A stretch of DNA of 64,000 nt from Yersinia intermedia (GCF_900635455.1 NZ_LR134116.1:310001-374000); one strand, 5' to 3'. Positions 41,313-52,195 are shown, numbered from the stretch's first letter. Notes: a model not told the origin generated them from the letters alone. A program made the numbers and translations.

Positions 41313-42620
41313 ATGACTACCTCTCGTACTCAACAAATTCAGCAGTTAGAGCAGGAATGGAAATCGCCGCGCTGGAAAGGTATCACCCGACCATATAGCG
41401 CAGAGGAGGTGATTAAACTGCGCGGTTCTGTGAATCCTGAATGCACGCTGGCGCAGCACGGCGCGCAAAAACTGTGGGAATTACTGCATGGTGGTGCGCG
41501 CAAAGGGTATATCAACTGTCTCGGCGCGTTAACCGGTGGTCAGGCTTTGCAACAAGCTAAAGCCGGTGTTGAGGCGATTTATCTGTCGGGCTGGCAGGTT
41601 GCCGCTGATGCGAATACTGCCTCTAGCATGTATCCCGATCAGTCGTTATATCCAGTCGACTCCGTCCCTGCGGTGGTTAAAAGAATTAATAATAGCTTCC
41701 GCCGCGCGGATCAGATTCAGTGGTCGAATAATATTGAACCGGGTAGCAAAGGGTATACCGACTATTTCCTGCCGATTGTCGCTGATGCTGAAGCTGGTTT
41801 TGGTGGTGTGCTGAATGCTTTTGAATTGATGAAAGCCATGATTGAAGCAGGCGCGGCGGGGGTGCATTTCGAAGACCAACTGGCTGCGGTGAAGAAATGT
41901 GGTCATATGGGCGGTAAGGTGTTGGTGCCGACCCAAGAAGCGATTCAAAAATTGGTTGCTGCCCGTTTAGCCGCCGATGTACTGGGTGTACCAACCTTGT
42001 TGATTGCCCGTACTGATGCTGATGCTGCTGATTTACTGACTTCTGATTGCGACCCTTATGACAATGAATTCGTGACCGGCGAGCGCACAGCCGAGGGGTT
42101 CTTCCGCACACATGCTGGTATCGAGCAAGCGATCAGCCGTGGTCTGGCCTATGCCCCTTACGCCGATTTAGTCTGGTGTGAAACGTCTACGCCGGATCTG
42201 GAACTGGCTAAACGCTTCGCGCAGGCGATTCATGCGAAATTCCCTGGCAAGTTATTGGCTTATAACTGCTCGCCATCATTTAACTGGAAAAAGAATCTGA
42301 CCGACCAGCAGATTGCCAGCTTCCAGGATGATCTGTCGGCGATGGGTTACAAATACCAGTTTATTACCCTGGCAGGCATCCACAGCATGTGGTTCAACAT
42401 GTTTGATCTGGCCCATGCTTATGCACAGGGCGAGGGTATGAAGCACTATGTTGAGAAAGTGCAGCAGCCAGAATTTGCATCCGTTGAGCGCGGCTATACT
42501 TTTGCATCCCATCAGCAAGAAGTGGGTACTGGCTACTTCGATAAAGTCACCAATATCATTCAGGGTGGTGAGTCATCAGTCACTGCACTGACTGGTTCGA
42601 CGGAAGAACAGCAATTCTAA
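41313..42620 (+). CDS. aceA: Isocitrate lyase
   Basis: AceA splits isocitrate into succinate and glyoxylate, allowing growth on acetate and fatty acids. The 435-residue protein has the catalytic signature [13 protein letters not shown], the conserved WQVAADAN block, the metal-site aspartates in [12 protein letters not shown], and the C-terminal [12 protein letters not shown] motif. TAAGGAATATCGCC precedes the ATG. It is the middle gene of aceBAK, separated from aceB by an ERIC element. Confidence 0.97.
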   Translation: MTTSRTQQIQQLEQEWKSPRWKGITRPYSAEEVIKLRGSVNPECTLAQHGAQKLWELLHGGARKGYINCLGALTGGQALQQAKAGVEAIYLSGWQVAADANTASSMYPDQSLYPVDSVPAVVKRINNSFRRADQIQWSNNIEPGSKGYTDYFLPIVADAEAGFGGVLNAFELMKAMIEAGAAGVHFEDQLAAVKKCGHMGGKVLVPTQEAIQKLVAARLAADVLGVPTLLIARTDADAADLLTSDCDPYDNEFVTGERTAEGFFRTHAGIEQAISRGLAYAPYADLVWCETSTPDLELAKRFAQAIHAKFPGKLLAYNCSPSFNWKKNLTDQQIASFQDDLSAMGYKYQFITLAGIHSMWFNMFDLAHAYAQGEGMKHYVEKVQQPEFASVERGYTFASHQQEVGTGYFDKVTNIIQGGESSVTALTGSTEEQQF

Positions 42621-42651
42621 ATGCGGTTTGACTGAACGCGTGTCTTATCAG

Positions 42652-42671
42652 GAGCCTGCATATGCAGGCTC
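42652..42671 (+). repeat. Perfect palindrome between aceA and aceK
   Basis: GAGCCTGCATATGCAGGCTC is self-complementary across 20 bases and would fold as a hairpin in the mRNA 23 nt before the aceK start. In E. coli this interval contains REP-type hairpins associated with low aceK expression. Confidence 0.7.
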
Positions 42672-42694
42672 TGTTCCGTATGGCGGGGGTGAGT

Positions 42695-44422
42695 ATGGCG
42701 GTAAAACTGGAACGATTAATCGCTCAGACGATCTTGCAGGGGTTCGATGCACAATATGGCCGCTTTCTAGAGGTCACTGCCAGCGCTCAGCACCGTTTTG
42801 AGCAGGCGGACTGGCATGCCGTTCAGCAAGCGATGAAGAAGCGTATTCACCTCTATGACCACCATGTCGGTCTGGTGGTTGAGCAACTGAAGCACATCAC
42901 CGATCAGCGCTGTTTTGATGCAGAATTTCTGGCGCGGGTAAAAGAGATCTACACCGAGTTGTTGCCGGATTACCCACGTTTTGAAATTGCGGAGAGCTTT
43001 TTTAATTCTGTTTACTGCCGCTTGTTTAAGCACCGTGATTTAACGCCGGATAAGTTGTTTGTTTTTAGCTCACAACCCGAACAGCGTTTTCGTGAGATCC
43101 CACGCCCGTTAGCGCGCGATTTTTCCCCAAAAGGGGATCTGAGTGGCATGTTACAGACCGTTCTCAGTGATTTGCCGCTGCGTTTGCCGTGGGAAGATCT
43201 GCCGCGTGATATCGGCTATATCACTGCTGCACTTCAGCAAGCATTCCCTGATGAGCAACTGAGAGGTGCTCGCTTTCAAATCGCCAATGAGCTGTTTTAC
43301 CGCAATAAAGCGGCTTGGTTAGTGGGTAAACTGCGGTTGGCTGAGGGAGTTTATCCCTTCCTACTCCCCATCCATCACAATGAATCTGGTGCCCTATTTA
43401 TTGATACTTGCCTTACCAGTAAAGCGGAGGCCAGCATTGTATTCGGCTTTGCTCGCTCTTACTTTATGGTCTATGCCCCGTTGCCTGCGGCAATGGTGGA
43501 ATGGCTGCGGGAAATATTACCGGGTAAATCGACGGCTGAACTGTATATGGCAATTGGTTGCCAGAAGCACGGCAAAACTGAAAGTTATCGTGAATATCTC
43601 ACCTTCGTTCATCAATCCAGTGAACAGTTTATTATCGCCCCAGGGGTGAAGGGCATGGTGATGCTGGTGTTTACTCTGCCGTCATTTGATCGGGTATTTA
43701 AGGTGATTAAAGATCAATTTGCGCCGCAAAAAGAGGTCAGCCAGGCGCGAGTTTTAGAGTGCTATCAACTGGTTAAAGAGCACGACCGCGTCGGGCGCAT
43801 GGCGGATACTCAAGAGTATGAGAATTTTGTCATTGATAAACACCGTATCAGCCCGGAATTACTGGCCGAGCTGCAACAGGAAGTACCGGAAAAACTGGAA
43901 GATTTAGGCGATCAAATCATTATTAAGCATCTCTATATGGAGCGGCGGATGACGCCATTGAACCTTTATATGGAGCAGGCTAATGATCAACAACTAAAGG
44001 ATGCTATTGAGGAGTACGGTAATGCCATTAAGCAGTTGGCTGCGGCAAATATCTTCCCCGGTGATATGTTATTTAAGAACTTTGGTGTGACCCGCCATGG
44101 TCGCGTGGTGTTCTACGATTATGATGAAATTTGCTACATGACAGAGGTGAATTTCCGCGATATTCCGCCACCGCGCTACCCAGAGGATGAGATGGCCAGC
44201 GAGCCGTGGTATAGCGTATCGCCCAATGATGTATTCCCCGAAGAGTTTCGTCATTTCTTATGCACAGATTTGAAAGTACGGCATTTTTTTGAAGAGATGC
44301 ACAGCGACCTGTTTCACGCCAGCTATTGGCGTGGGTTGCAGCAACGCATTAAGGACGGGCATGTGGAGGATGTTTTTGCCTATCGTCGGAAGCAGCGCTT
44401 CTCCCAGCGGGTGATCTCTTGA
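42695..44422 (+). CDS. aceK: Isocitrate dehydrogenase kinase/phosphatase AceK
   Basis: AceK phosphorylates and dephosphorylates isocitrate dehydrogenase, thereby sharing isocitrate between the TCA cycle and the glyoxylate bypass. Start ATG 42695 ([23 protein letters not shown]), behind GGGGGTGAG, gives 575 residues (E. coli 578). The N-terminal regulatory half contains [16 protein letters not shown]. The kinase half has [21 protein letters not shown] with the metal-binding aspartates. An upstream ATG at 42662 lies inside the palindrome and is not favoured. Confidence 0.96.
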   Translation: MAVKLERLIAQTILQGFDAQYGRFLEVTASAQHRFEQADWHAVQQAMKKRIHLYDHHVGLVVEQLKHITDQRCFDAEFLARVKEIYTELLPDYPRFEIAESFFNSVYCRLFKHRDLTPDKLFVFSSQPEQRFREIPRPLARDFSPKGDLSGMLQTVLSDLPLRLPWEDLPRDIGYITAALQQAFPDEQLRGARFQIANELFYRNKAAWLVGKLRLAEGVYPFLLPIHHNESGALFIDTCLTSKAEASIVFGFARSYFMVYAPLPAAMVEWLREILPGKSTAELYMAIGCQKHGKTESYREYLTFVHQSSEQFIIAPGVKGMVMLVFTLPSFDRVFKVIKDQFAPQKEVSQARVLECYQLVKEHDRVGRMADTQEYENFVIDKHRISPELLAELQQEVPEKLEDLGDQIIIKHLYMERRMTPLNLYMEQANDQQLKDAIEEYGNAIKQLAAANIFPGDMLFKNFGVTRHGRVVFYDYDEICYMTEVNFRDIPPPRYPEDEMASEPWYSVSPNDVFPEEFRHFLCTDLKVRHFFEEMHSDLFHASYWRGLQQRIKDGHVEDVFAYRRKQRFSQRVIS

Positions 44423-44680
44423 CGGCTACTACGCGTGCGGATTTTGGGTTTGCGCTGTGCTCGAACTCCTCACGTATTACATATACGCTCCGGGTTCTGC
44501 GCGCAGTGCGCACCCAAACTCCTTTCGCTCGCTACGCCTTGATTGGGGTAGATTAGCGGCTACTGTGCGTGCGGATTTTGGGTTTGCGCTGTGCTCGGCC
44601 TCCTCGTGTACTGCGTGTGCACGAGGAGGCCCTCTGCGCAGGGCGTACTCAGATTGACTTAGCTCGCTATGCCTTGATTG
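44423..44680. repeat. Tandem pair of ~134-bp intergenic repeats
   Basis: CGGCTACTACGCGTGCGG followed by ATTTTGGGTTTGCGCTGTGC at 44423 recurs with few changes at 44557, a period of 134 bp. Each unit ends with GCTA(C/T)GCCTTGATTGGG. Inside each is a dyad around CCTC(A/G)(C/T)GTA.T.CGTGT or its variant. A related third copy lies at 23233. Open frames across it look spurious. It separates aceK from convergent atoB. Confidence 0.75.
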
Positions 44681-44692
44681 GGTGTGAAATAA

Positions 44693-45877
44693 TTAATTCA
44701 GCCGCTCAATAATCATTGCTGTACCTTGCCCTCCGCCGATACACAGTGTTGCCAGCCCCAAGGTTTTATTGCGGGCTTGCAAGGCGTGCAGCAGCGTAAC
44801 CAGAATTCGTGCACCGCTGGCACCGATTGGGTGCCCTAGTGCGATGGCACCGCCGTAGACGTTAACCTTTTCTGCATCGAACCCCAATGTTTTACCTACC
44901 GCCAAGAACTGCGCGGCGAAAGCTTCGTTGGCTTCAATCAAATCAATATCGGATAGCGCCAACCCGGTTTTTTTCAGCACATTAAGGGTTGCCGGTACTG
45001 GCCCCATGCCCATCAAGGCTGGGGCTACGCCGCCACTGGCATAACCTCGGATACGGGCTAGTGGAGTCAAGCCTAACTGCCTGGCGCGGCTTTCTGACAT
45101 CACCACCAATGCAGCCGCACCATCATTAATACCCGACGCGTTGCCTGCGGTAACGGTGCCATCTTTACTAAACGCCGGGCGCAATTTTGCCAAACCTTCC
45201 GCCGTGGTACCGGCCTTAGGGAACTCATCGGTATCTACAGTGATGTCGCCTTTCCTGTTTTTCACTGTCACTGGCACAATCTCTTGTGCGAAAGCACCGC
45301 TTGAGATAGCGGCTACAGCTTTCTGCTGTGATGCTAACGCCAGCGCATCTTGTGCTTCACGACTAATGCCATATTCTTTTGCGACATTTTCTGCCGTAAT
45401 ACCCATATGGTAATCATGGGTGGCACACATCAAACCGTCTTTTAAGATCACGTCAAATAGCTGGCCATCACCCAGTCGATAGCCCCAGCGTGCTTTGCTA
45501 TCCATCAGGTAAGGTGCCTGGCTCATGTTCTCCATACCACCGGCGATAATGGTCTGAGCATCGCCGGCTAAAATTGCCTGAGCCGCTAATGCCACGCTTT
45601 TCAAACCAGAGCCACACACTTTATTGACGGTGTAGGCACTGACGGTATCAGGTATTCCGCTTTTCAATAGAGCCTGCCGCGCAGGGTTTTGGCCCAATCC
45701 AGCTTGAAGTACATTACCCAAAATGACCTCATCAACATTATCACCGCTGATACCGGCTCTGGCCATGGCTTCACGGAGTACGATTGAACCTAAATCGACC
45801 GCGCTAACCGGTGCCAATGCGCCATTAAAACTCCCAATCGCCGTGCGTACGGCACTGACAATAACGATGTTATCCAT
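44693..45877 (-). CDS. atoB: Acetyl-CoA acetyltransferase (thiolase II) AtoB
   Basis: AtoB cleaves acetoacetyl-CoA with CoA into two acetyl-CoA, the last step of acetoacetate and butyrate breakdown. The 394 residues equal the E. coli length. The nucleophilic cysteine is in [17 protein letters not shown] (about residue 88), the histidine in [13 protein letters not shown], and the second cysteine in [14 protein letters not shown], the full thiolase triad. It is the last gene of atoDAEB, 22 bp after atoE. Confidence 0.95.
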   Translation of the reverse strand: MDNIVIVSAVRTAIGSFNGALAPVSAVDLGSIVLREAMARAGISGDNVDEVILGNVLQAGLGQNPARQALLKSGIPDTVSAYTVNKVCGSGLKSVALAAQAILAGDAQTIIAGGMENMSQAPYLMDSKARWGYRLGDGQLFDVILKDGLMCATHDYHMGITAENVAKEYGISREAQDALALASQQKAVAAISSGAFAQEIVPVTVKNRKGDITVDTDEFPKAGTTAEGLAKLRPAFSKDGTVTAGNASGINDGAAALVVMSESRARQLGLTPLARIRGYASGGVAPALMGMGPVPATLNVLKKTGLALSDIDLIEANEAFAAQFLAVGKTLGFDAEKVNVYGGAIALGHPIGASGARILVTLLHALQARNKTLGLATLCIGGGQGTAMIIERLN

Positions 45878-45899
45878 ATCAATTCCTTATATGACGATG

Positions 45900-47222
45900 C
45901 TAGATGAGGGTGAGGCCGATAATAAATATGACGCCAGAGAACAGCAGGGCGGTGACGCAGTAGCCCATAATGTCCCGGACCCCCAAACCGGCAATGGCCA
46001 ATGCGGGTAGCGCCCAGAACGGTTGCGCCATGTTCATCCACTGCTCGCCATAGGCGATAGCCATCACGGATTTACCTAAATCGGCCCCCAGCGCTTGAGC
46101 CGCAGGAATAACGAATGGTCCTTGGATAACCCAGTGACCGCCACCCGATGGCACGGCAAAGTTAATCAGTGCAGAGCTGAAGAAGGTCATGATCGGGAAG
46201 GTGTCTTTAGTGGCGACATTGATAAAGAATTCGGTAATCAAACCACCGAGACCGGAGTGCTCCATCATTAGCTGGATACCGGCATAGAACGGGAATTGAA
46301 CCAAAATACCGGCAGTGCTCTTGGCTGCGGCAGAGATAGCGCGCATATAGGCCATTGGGGTTTTGTGCAGCAAAATACCCGCAATCATAAACATCATGTT
46401 TACGGTGTTAATGGTGATATTGAAGCCTTTTTCCCAGAAGTTCATGCCCAGATAGGCAATGCCGAGAGCACCAATGATAAAGGCGATAATACGGCTTTCT
46501 TCCATCTTCTCTGCGATTGGCGCATCAGCAGACAAGGTTTTTTGGAAGCTAGGTTCTTCTGCCAGCAACGCCGGGTCAACACTCACCACTTCATGGGGTT
46601 TCGGCATCATCATGCGGGTAACGAAGGGCATGATGAGGATTAGGCCCAAAGTGATAAACAGGTTGTAACCGGTGAACAGTGTCTCTGAAACCGGAATCAA
46701 ACCGGCAATATGCTCCACCGGATTACCCGGTGTGGCGGCTAGCAACGGCATAGAACCGGAGAAACCACCGCCCCAGGTCAGAAAGCCGATGTAAGCACAG
46801 GCAATTAGCAGTGGATAATCAGAACCGGGCACACGGCGGGCTACCTCGCGGGCAAACATCGCGCCGACCACCAAACCGAATCCCCAGTTGATGACGCAGG
46901 CCACCGAACCGAGGAAGGTTACCAACATCACGCCCTGAACCGGTGTTTTGGCAACGGAAGCGGTGAGTGTCAGGATGCGTTTAACGGGGGCCGACGTTGC
47001 CAGAGCATGGCCAGTGACGATAATCAGCGCCATCTGCATGCCGAATCCCAGCAGATTCCAGAAACCATCCCCCCACATATGTACCATTTCAACCGGTGTA
47101 TGTGGGGTGAGTGCCAGTGCGATACCAAAGGTCAGCATCGTCAGTAGCATGGCGAAAATCAGGGGGTCAGGCAGATAACGGCTAACGAAACCAGTTAAAA
47201 AACGGGAGATGCGGCCAATCAT
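45900..47222 (-). CDS. atoE: Short-chain fatty acid transporter AtoE
   Basis: An inner-membrane protein of 440 residues with many hydrophobic segments, belonging to the AtoE/short-chain fatty acid transporter family. It is thought to take up acetoacetate or butyrate. Recognisable family blocks include FAMLLTMLTFGIALAL at the first membrane span, MVHMWGDGFWNLLGF, and FAVPSGGGHWVIQGPF near the C-terminus. It overlaps atoA by 4 bp (ATGA). Confidence 0.92.
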   Translation of the reverse strand: MIGRISRFLTGFVSRYLPDPLIFAMLLTMLTFGIALALTPHTPVEMVHMWGDGFWNLLGFGMQMALIIVTGHALATSAPVKRILTLTASVAKTPVQGVMLVTFLGSVACVINWGFGLVVGAMFAREVARRVPGSDYPLLIACAYIGFLTWGGGFSGSMPLLAATPGNPVEHIAGLIPVSETLFTGYNLFITLGLILIMPFVTRMMMPKPHEVVSVDPALLAEEPSFQKTLSADAPIAEKMEESRIIAFIIGALGIAYLGMNFWEKGFNITINTVNMMFMIAGILLHKTPMAYMRAISAAAKSTAGILVQFPFYAGIQLMMEHSGLGGLITEFFINVATKDTFPIMTFFSSALINFAVPSGGGHWVIQGPFVIPAAQALGADLGKSVMAIAYGEQWMNMAQPFWALPALAIAGLGVRDIMGYCVTALLFSGVIFIIGLTLI

Positions 47223-47884
47223 ATGACACCTTCCTCTAGTGCAACTGGCATGACTTTTAAGTCAGGTGACACTGAGAACTCAGCATCAGTTTTGGCCGTG
47301 ATCGTTTCAAGGAGCACTCCCGGTGCATGTTCTTTAAGTACCAATTTGCCTTGTTCGAAGCTGAAGACAGCCAGCTCGGTCACCACCATGCTGACTTTAT
47401 TCTTAGCTGTCAGCGGTAATGAACAGTGCTTGAGGATCTTGGAAGAGCCATCTTTTGCGCAATGCTCCATCGCAATGATCACCCGCCGTGCCCCCGTAAC
47501 CAGATCCATCGCCCCCCCCATCCCAGGGACCATTTTCCCTGGAACCATCCAGTTGGCGAGATTTGCCTTCTGATCGACTTGTAGACCGCCGAGTACACTG
47601 ACATCGACATGCCCGCCACGAATTAGCGCAAAAGAGAATGCGCTGTCAAAGGCGGCCCCACCCGGCAAAATGCCGCAGGGCAAGCCGCCCGCGTTGACCA
47701 GATTAGGGTGCGCTTCGGTCACTGGCGCTAAACCAAGAAAGCCATTTTCAGATTGCAGGGTGATATGAATATCGGTTGGTAAATAATTGACCACTTGAGT
47801 CGGTAACCCAATGCCCAGATTCACAATGTCACCATCGTGTAGTTCAAGGGCGACGCGGCGAGCGATAAGTTCTTTAGCGTTCAT
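47219..47884 (-). CDS. atoA: Acetate CoA-transferase subunit beta AtoA
   Basis: With AtoD, AtoA moves CoA from acetyl-CoA to acetoacetate or short-chain fatty acids. The 221-residue protein is the beta subunit. It has the catalytic glutamate in LQSENGFLGLAPV (about residue 46) and the glycine-rich PGKMVPGMGGAMDLV. It starts at the atoD stop (TAATG, one-base overlap), indicating coupled translation of the two subunits. Confidence 0.95.
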   Translation of the reverse strand: MNAKELIARRVALELHDGDIVNLGIGLPTQVVNYLPTDIHITLQSENGFLGLAPVTEAHPNLVNAGGLPCGILPGGAAFDSAFSFALIRGGHVDVSVLGGLQVDQKANLANWMVPGKMVPGMGGAMDLVTGARRVIIAMEHCAKDGSSKILKHCSLPLTAKNKVSMVVTELAVFSFEQGKLVLKEHAPGVLLETITAKTDAEFSVSPDLKVMPVALEEGVI

Positions 47885-48546
47885 TATTGGTTCTCCTGCG
47901 GGCAGACAATGTGGTCAATCAATGCGGCGGGGGTAATAACGCAGTCAGGAGTAATACTGCCGATATCCACTACAGATTCTGGCTCTGCGATAACAATGTC
48001 GGCAGCCAGTGCCATCAGTGGGTTGAAGTTACGGGCACTTAATTGGTAGGTCAGGTTGCCCTGATAGTCGCTAAGGTGGGCGCGAACCAGTGCCAGATCA
48101 GCGCGCAGAGGCAGTTCCAGCAGGTACTCGATATCATTCAGCGTGATTTTTTGTTTTCCATCTTCGACCACGGTGCCTACTCCTGTTGGGGTCAGGAAAC
48201 CACCAAGACCAGCACCGCCACAGCGAATACGTTCTGCCAGCGTGCCCTGTGGAACTAATTCAACCTCCATTTCGCCCGAGATCATCCGCCGACCTGTTTC
48301 TGGGTTAGTTCCAATATGTGAAGCAATGACTTTCTTCACTCTACCGCTGGCGACCAGCGGCCCGACGCCGGTATCAACGAAAGCCGTATCGGTACTAATT
48401 AAGGTCAGATCTTTTACGTTAGAGTTAAGTAATGCGGAAATAAGACGGGGTGGTGCACCGACCCCCATAAAGCCACCGATCATAATGGTCATGCCATCAC
48501 GGAAATACTCAGTAGCCTGCTCAATATCAATGAGTTTTCTTTTCAT
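47884..48546 (-). CDS. atoD: Acetate CoA-transferase subunit alpha AtoD
   Basis: AtoD is the partner subunit of AtoA. The 220 residues include the CoA-transferase family I signature [15 protein letters not shown] and the downstream [16 protein letters not shown]. It is the first gene of atoDAEB, with a sigma-54-type promoter about 50 bp upstream. Lengths and order (D-A-E-B) are those of E. coli. Confidence 0.95.
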   Translation of the reverse strand: MKRKLIDIEQATEYFRDGMTIMIGGFMGVGAPPRLISALLNSNVKDLTLISTDTAFVDTGVGPLVASGRVKKVIASHIGTNPETGRRMISGEMEVELVPQGTLAERIRCGGAGLGGFLTPTGVGTVVEDGKQKITLNDIEYLLELPLRADLALVRAHLSDYQGNLTYQLSARNFNPLMALAADIVIAEPESVVDIGSITPDCVITPAALIDHIVCPQENQ

Positions 48547-48593
48547 AGTTATTCCTTATATTTGATACCCAACAACAGTTTCAATTAAGGAAT

Positions 48594-48610
48594 TGCAACG
48601 ACTGTGCCAA
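48594..48610 (-). promoter_or_regulatory. Sigma-54 (-24/-12) promoter of atoDAEB
   Basis: Read on the minus strand, TTGGCACAGTCGTTGCA matches the sigma-54 consensus TTGGCACG-N4-TTGCA with one change. The invariant GG and GC have the required 10 bases between them. Transcription would start about 35-40 nt before the atoD ATG. Confidence 0.85.
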
Positions 48611-48724
48611 TTAAAATGTTATTTTTTAATTTGGCTGGAATGGAATTAACTCGCTGATATTGGTTGGGTTAATTTAAATATGAATAATATAGTTAATAAG
48701 ATGTGATGTTAATTAACAAGGAAG

Positions 48725-48742
48725 TGTGCAATTTCTTGCACA
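48725..48742. promoter_or_regulatory. Upstream activator palindrome, probable AtoC enhancer
   Basis: TGTGCAATTTCTTGCACA is a perfect 7-bp inverted repeat with a 4-bp centre, followed by a further half-site GGGGTGCACA. Its minus-strand form shares GAAATT(T)GCACA with the E. coli AtoC binding site. It is about 130 bp upstream of the -12 element, an ordinary enhancer distance. The rest of 48547-48870 is AT-rich and gene-free. Confidence 0.75.
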
Positions 48743-48870
48743 GGGGTGCACATTTTGTTTCTCTTATTGATTAAAAATAAATCCAAAATAAAATAGCGCT
48801 TGATTATCAAATAAATTTGATTCCAAGCGTTTTATTTTTAACAAGTATAAATAATACAGTTAATATTTTT

Positions 48871-50279
48871 TTATACATTGTATTGGGTTGTTTGTGTCTG
48901 AGAATCGATGCGATATTCTTGTAATTTATACATCAGTGCTCGCCGGCTGATACCTAACGCACGTGCGGTTTGAACCCGGTTATCCTGATTATTCGCCAGC
49001 GCAGCACAGATAAGTTCACGTTCATAAGCTTTGATATTTTCTTTTAAACTTAATCCCTGTTCCGTCAATATGCCCCGGTTAACATTGGGCTGAACATGCG
49101 TTTTGTGCTGTAAATGTTCAGGCAAGTCATCAGGGAAGATGATAAATCCGGTACTCATAATGACCGCACGCTCAATCGCATTGGATAACTCCCGGATATT
49201 ACCCGGCCAAGAGTAAGTATCTAGGATCTCCTGAGCACTGGCATCTATTTCAATGATTTCTTTACCATTTTCGGCATTGAATTTTTGCAGGAAGTGTCTG
49301 GCTAATAATGGGATATCTTCAGGCCTTTCCCGCAGCGGTAGCGGGGAAAGATGAATGACATTCAGGCGGAAAAGAGGTCTTGCCGGAACTCGCCTTGTTC
49401 TACCATCGCAGCCAGATTCCGGTTGGTGGCGGCAATAAGACGGATATCTGTTTTAATGGTTTGGCTGCCGCCTAAGCGTTCAAACTCTTTTTCTTGCAGT
49501 ACTCTCAACAGTTTAACTTGAAGGTTGAGTGGCATTTCGCCCACTTCATCGAGCAGTAGTGTGCCAAGATTAGCTCGTTCAAACAGACCCTGGCGTTGCA
49601 TATGTGCGCCGGTAAACGCCCCTTTTTCATGACCGAACAGCTCACTTTCTAATAAAGATTCGGGCAGAGCACCACAGTTTATCTTGATGAATGGCCCTTT
49701 GGCGCGTGGACTATTGTAGTGAATCGCTTTAGCAATCAGTTCCTTACCGGTGCCACTTTCACCGGTTATCAATACGCTAGCATGGCTCATCGCAATTTTT
49801 GCGGTATCGCGGCAAAGTTCCATCATTTTGGCGCTGTTAGTGAGTAATCGACCCCATTGGTAGCTATCAGACAGTGCGCGATGCAGGCGATTGATTTCCT
49901 GCTTCATCTCTTGTAACTGCATCGCGCGGCTGATAATAATTTTCAGCTCATCCAAATCAAATGGCTTAATTACATAATCAAATGCGCCCAAACGCAGCGC
50001 CTCTACGGCTGTTTCTACTGCGGCATAGGCGGTCATCAGTATTACCGGTGTCTCCTGCCGGGTTTGCCGCATAACTTGCAGAGCTTCAAGCCCACTGACT
50101 TTTGGCATACGGATATCCATTAGCACAATATCCGGGGCTTGTTGTTTGAATAGTTCCAGTGCTTGCTGCCCGTCAGCAGCACCGATAGGTTGATGCCCAT
50201 CAAGGCTAAAGACGGTGGTTAACATGCGGCGAACGTTTTCTTCATCATCAACAATCAGAATACGATAGGATTTTTTCAT
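48871..50279 (-). pseudogene. atoC: Acetoacetate response regulator AtoC, frameshifted
   Basis: AtoC is an NtrC-type activator of the sigma-54 ato promoter. The frame from ATG 50279 gives an intact receiver (D11, D12, phospho-acceptor D55 in VLMDIRMPK) and the AAA+ domain with GESGTGKE and GAFTGA. It stops after 305 residues at ...EFRQDLFSA. One base is missing near 49368-49374: the conserved ...[20 protein letters not shown] is regained in another frame, and the remaining frame runs to the C-terminal Fis-type helix-turn-helix (ARALGISRRALMYKLQEY). Repaired, the protein has 469 residues. The truncated form lacks the arginine-finger/sensor II part and the DNA-binding domain. It overlaps atoS by 4 bp. 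Confidence 0.9.
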
Positions 50280-52180
50280 AATAAGTTTCCTGCGCCATGC
50301 TTCACTGGCAGTATAATAATAAATGTTGTTCCTTTATTTGGCTGACTTTCTAACCTAATCTCGCCGTCGTGGGAAGTGATAATTCGTTGACTGATGGATA
50401 ATCCTAATCCGGTTCCTGAAGGTTTGGTGGTATAAAACGGATCAAAAACTTTCGATTTAATGTCATCGGTAATACCACAACCATTATCTTTAATGGTTAT
50501 TTGTTGATGATGTTCATCCCGTTTTTTGGTTGAAATAGTAATTTCACCTCTGGCAGCAATGGACTGGACAGCATTAATCAGAATATTAAGTAGCACTTGT
50601 TTTAATAATTCACCATCGGCTTCAATATCACATAAACTTTCATCCAATTGAACATGAAAATCAACTCTTGCTTCGACACCTTTGGTTTTTACCAGAATCA
50701 GGCTTTCTCTTAGAATTTGATTTAGATTAACCTGATGATAGCGGCCAATGCGCGGGCGGGAGAAGTCGAGTAGTTGTTGAATTACCCGGTTAATCGACTG
50801 CACCTCTTTTAGAATAATATGGGTATATTCCAGCCGTTGTGGGTCTTTTTCACTGTCTTTGAGAATTTGAACAAAGCCGCTGATGGCGGTTAACGGGTTG
50901 CGAACTTCATGCGCGACCCCTGCCATTAATTCCCCTAGCGTTGCCAGCCGTTCGGCTTGCTCGATGCGGCGTTGCACTTCTTTTCTGGCGGTTAAATCGG
51001 TGAATATTGCCAGCGCACCCAAGGTATCTCCTTGCGCATTATGCAACTGGCTGGTGCTGATACTGAGCTGTATGGTGCGTTTTTTGCCGGGATAATCAAT
51101 TTCCAACGCCACATGTTTTATGCCACGGAATAAGGTATCCAGTACTGGGCTGTTAAAGTCAATTTTTTCAAATACTTCCGCATAGGGCTTACCCATCAGT
51201 TCTTTGCGGCTGTAACCGGTGATAAGCTCCCCTGCCGGGTTGATCATGGTAACGCGGCCATTAGTATCCACCGAGATAACACCATCGGCGGCACTTTCAA
51301 GGATTAATTCATTAAGTGTTTTGGTTTCCCGCAAGGCGCGGGATAAGGCATTAACACTGTCGGATATTTCACCCATTTCTCCCTTCATTGCGGGGAGTTC
51401 AGTGTTGAGATTTAGCGATAAATTGGCCAGGCTGGACTTGATAATATCGATGTCAGAGGCAAAACGGCGTGAGAAAGCAATAATTAGCCATAAGCTCAAT
51501 AACAAGCCGATGCTGATCACCACGATAATTTTGATATCCATCGACAGCGCCTGCCGATCGATATCATTCGACAGTTCGTTGGCCCAGATATAACCGAGGA
51601 TCTGGTTATCGCGCTTGATGGGTATCATGGCATTCATAATGTTGCCACGGACCTGAGTACCGCTACTCACCAGTGGTTTGCCGTTTGCCATCACGTCATG
51701 GCCGGGGTGATCGGGATTAATCGAAATACCGACCGCATTGCCATATTGCGCCTGTGGGGCGTAGGTAATAATGGCGTCCAGCGCCTTGTTATAGTAACCC
51801 GCACCGACCCCAGAAAAGGCACGGGTAATTTCATCGGTAACGGGTGCCAGATGTTGGTTCAGCGCCTTAATACGCTGTTCTCTGGGCAGATCACGATAAA
51901 GAGTAAAGCTATCTGCTAGTGCGTTATCCAGTAGCGAAGTGACGGCAAACAGCTTGGCTTTCTTCTCTTGCAATAGGGCATCACGCCCTTCAGTTTCAAC
52001 CAGATAGCCGATAATCAGCGTAGGCAGAGAAACGATAATGATTGCCAGAAAAATCATTTTGCTCCGCAACGTGTGCGGGCATAACTTATGGGTAAACAGT
52101 TTTTTGGTGAATACGTTTATACCTGACAATAATGAATACATACCGGCCAAATCCTGGCGTTTCCGTTTGTCGGTCAACAT
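50276..52180 (-). CDS. atoS: Sensor histidine kinase AtoS
   Basis: AtoS is the membrane sensor that phosphorylates AtoC in response to acetoacetate. The 634-residue frame has a first membrane segment near residues 42-62 ([20 protein letters not shown]), a periplasmic sensor region, a second segment ([19 protein letters not shown]), a HAMP-like linker and a PAS domain. The HisKA box VAHEVRNPL and the ATPase boxes [15 protein letters not shown] and GTGLGLSIS follow. The start may be ATG 52180 or the in-frame ATG 52141; E. coli AtoS (608) is shorter at this end. The gene looks intact although its partner is broken. Confidence 0.92.
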   Translation of the reverse strand: MLTDKRKRQDLAGMYSLLSGINVFTKKLFTHKLCPHTLRSKMIFLAIIIVSLPTLIIGYLVETEGRDALLQEKKAKLFAVTSLLDNALADSFTLYRDLPREQRIKALNQHLAPVTDEITRAFSGVGAGYYNKALDAIITYAPQAQYGNAVGISINPDHPGHDVMANGKPLVSSGTQVRGNIMNAMIPIKRDNQILGYIWANELSNDIDRQALSMDIKIIVVISIGLLLSLWLIIAFSRRFASDIDIIKSSLANLSLNLNTELPAMKGEMGEISDSVNALSRALRETKTLNELILESAADGVISVDTNGRVTMINPAGELITGYSRKELMGKPYAEVFEKIDFNSPVLDTLFRGIKHVALEIDYPGKKRTIQLSISTSQLHNAQGDTLGALAIFTDLTARKEVQRRIEQAERLATLGELMAGVAHEVRNPLTAISGFVQILKDSEKDPQRLEYTHIILKEVQSINRVIQQLLDFSRPRIGRYHQVNLNQILRESLILVKTKGVEARVDFHVQLDESLCDIEADGELLKQVLLNILINAVQSIAARGEITISTKKRDEHHQQITIKDNGCGITDDIKSKVFDPFYTTKPSGTGLGLSISQRIITSHDGEIRLESQPNKGTTFIIILPVKHGAGNLL

Positions 52181-52195
52181 ACGGCGGTTTGCACA

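Noticed and set aside
44457..44657. 66-codon open frame downstream of aceK
   Set aside because: It lies in the tandem repeat and its content follows the repeat pattern, with no start signal.
48871..49158. Separate small Fis-like regulator gene
   Set aside because: The sequence between it and the upstream frame encodes the missing AtoC middle in one shifted frame, so it is the AtoC C-terminus and not an independent gene.
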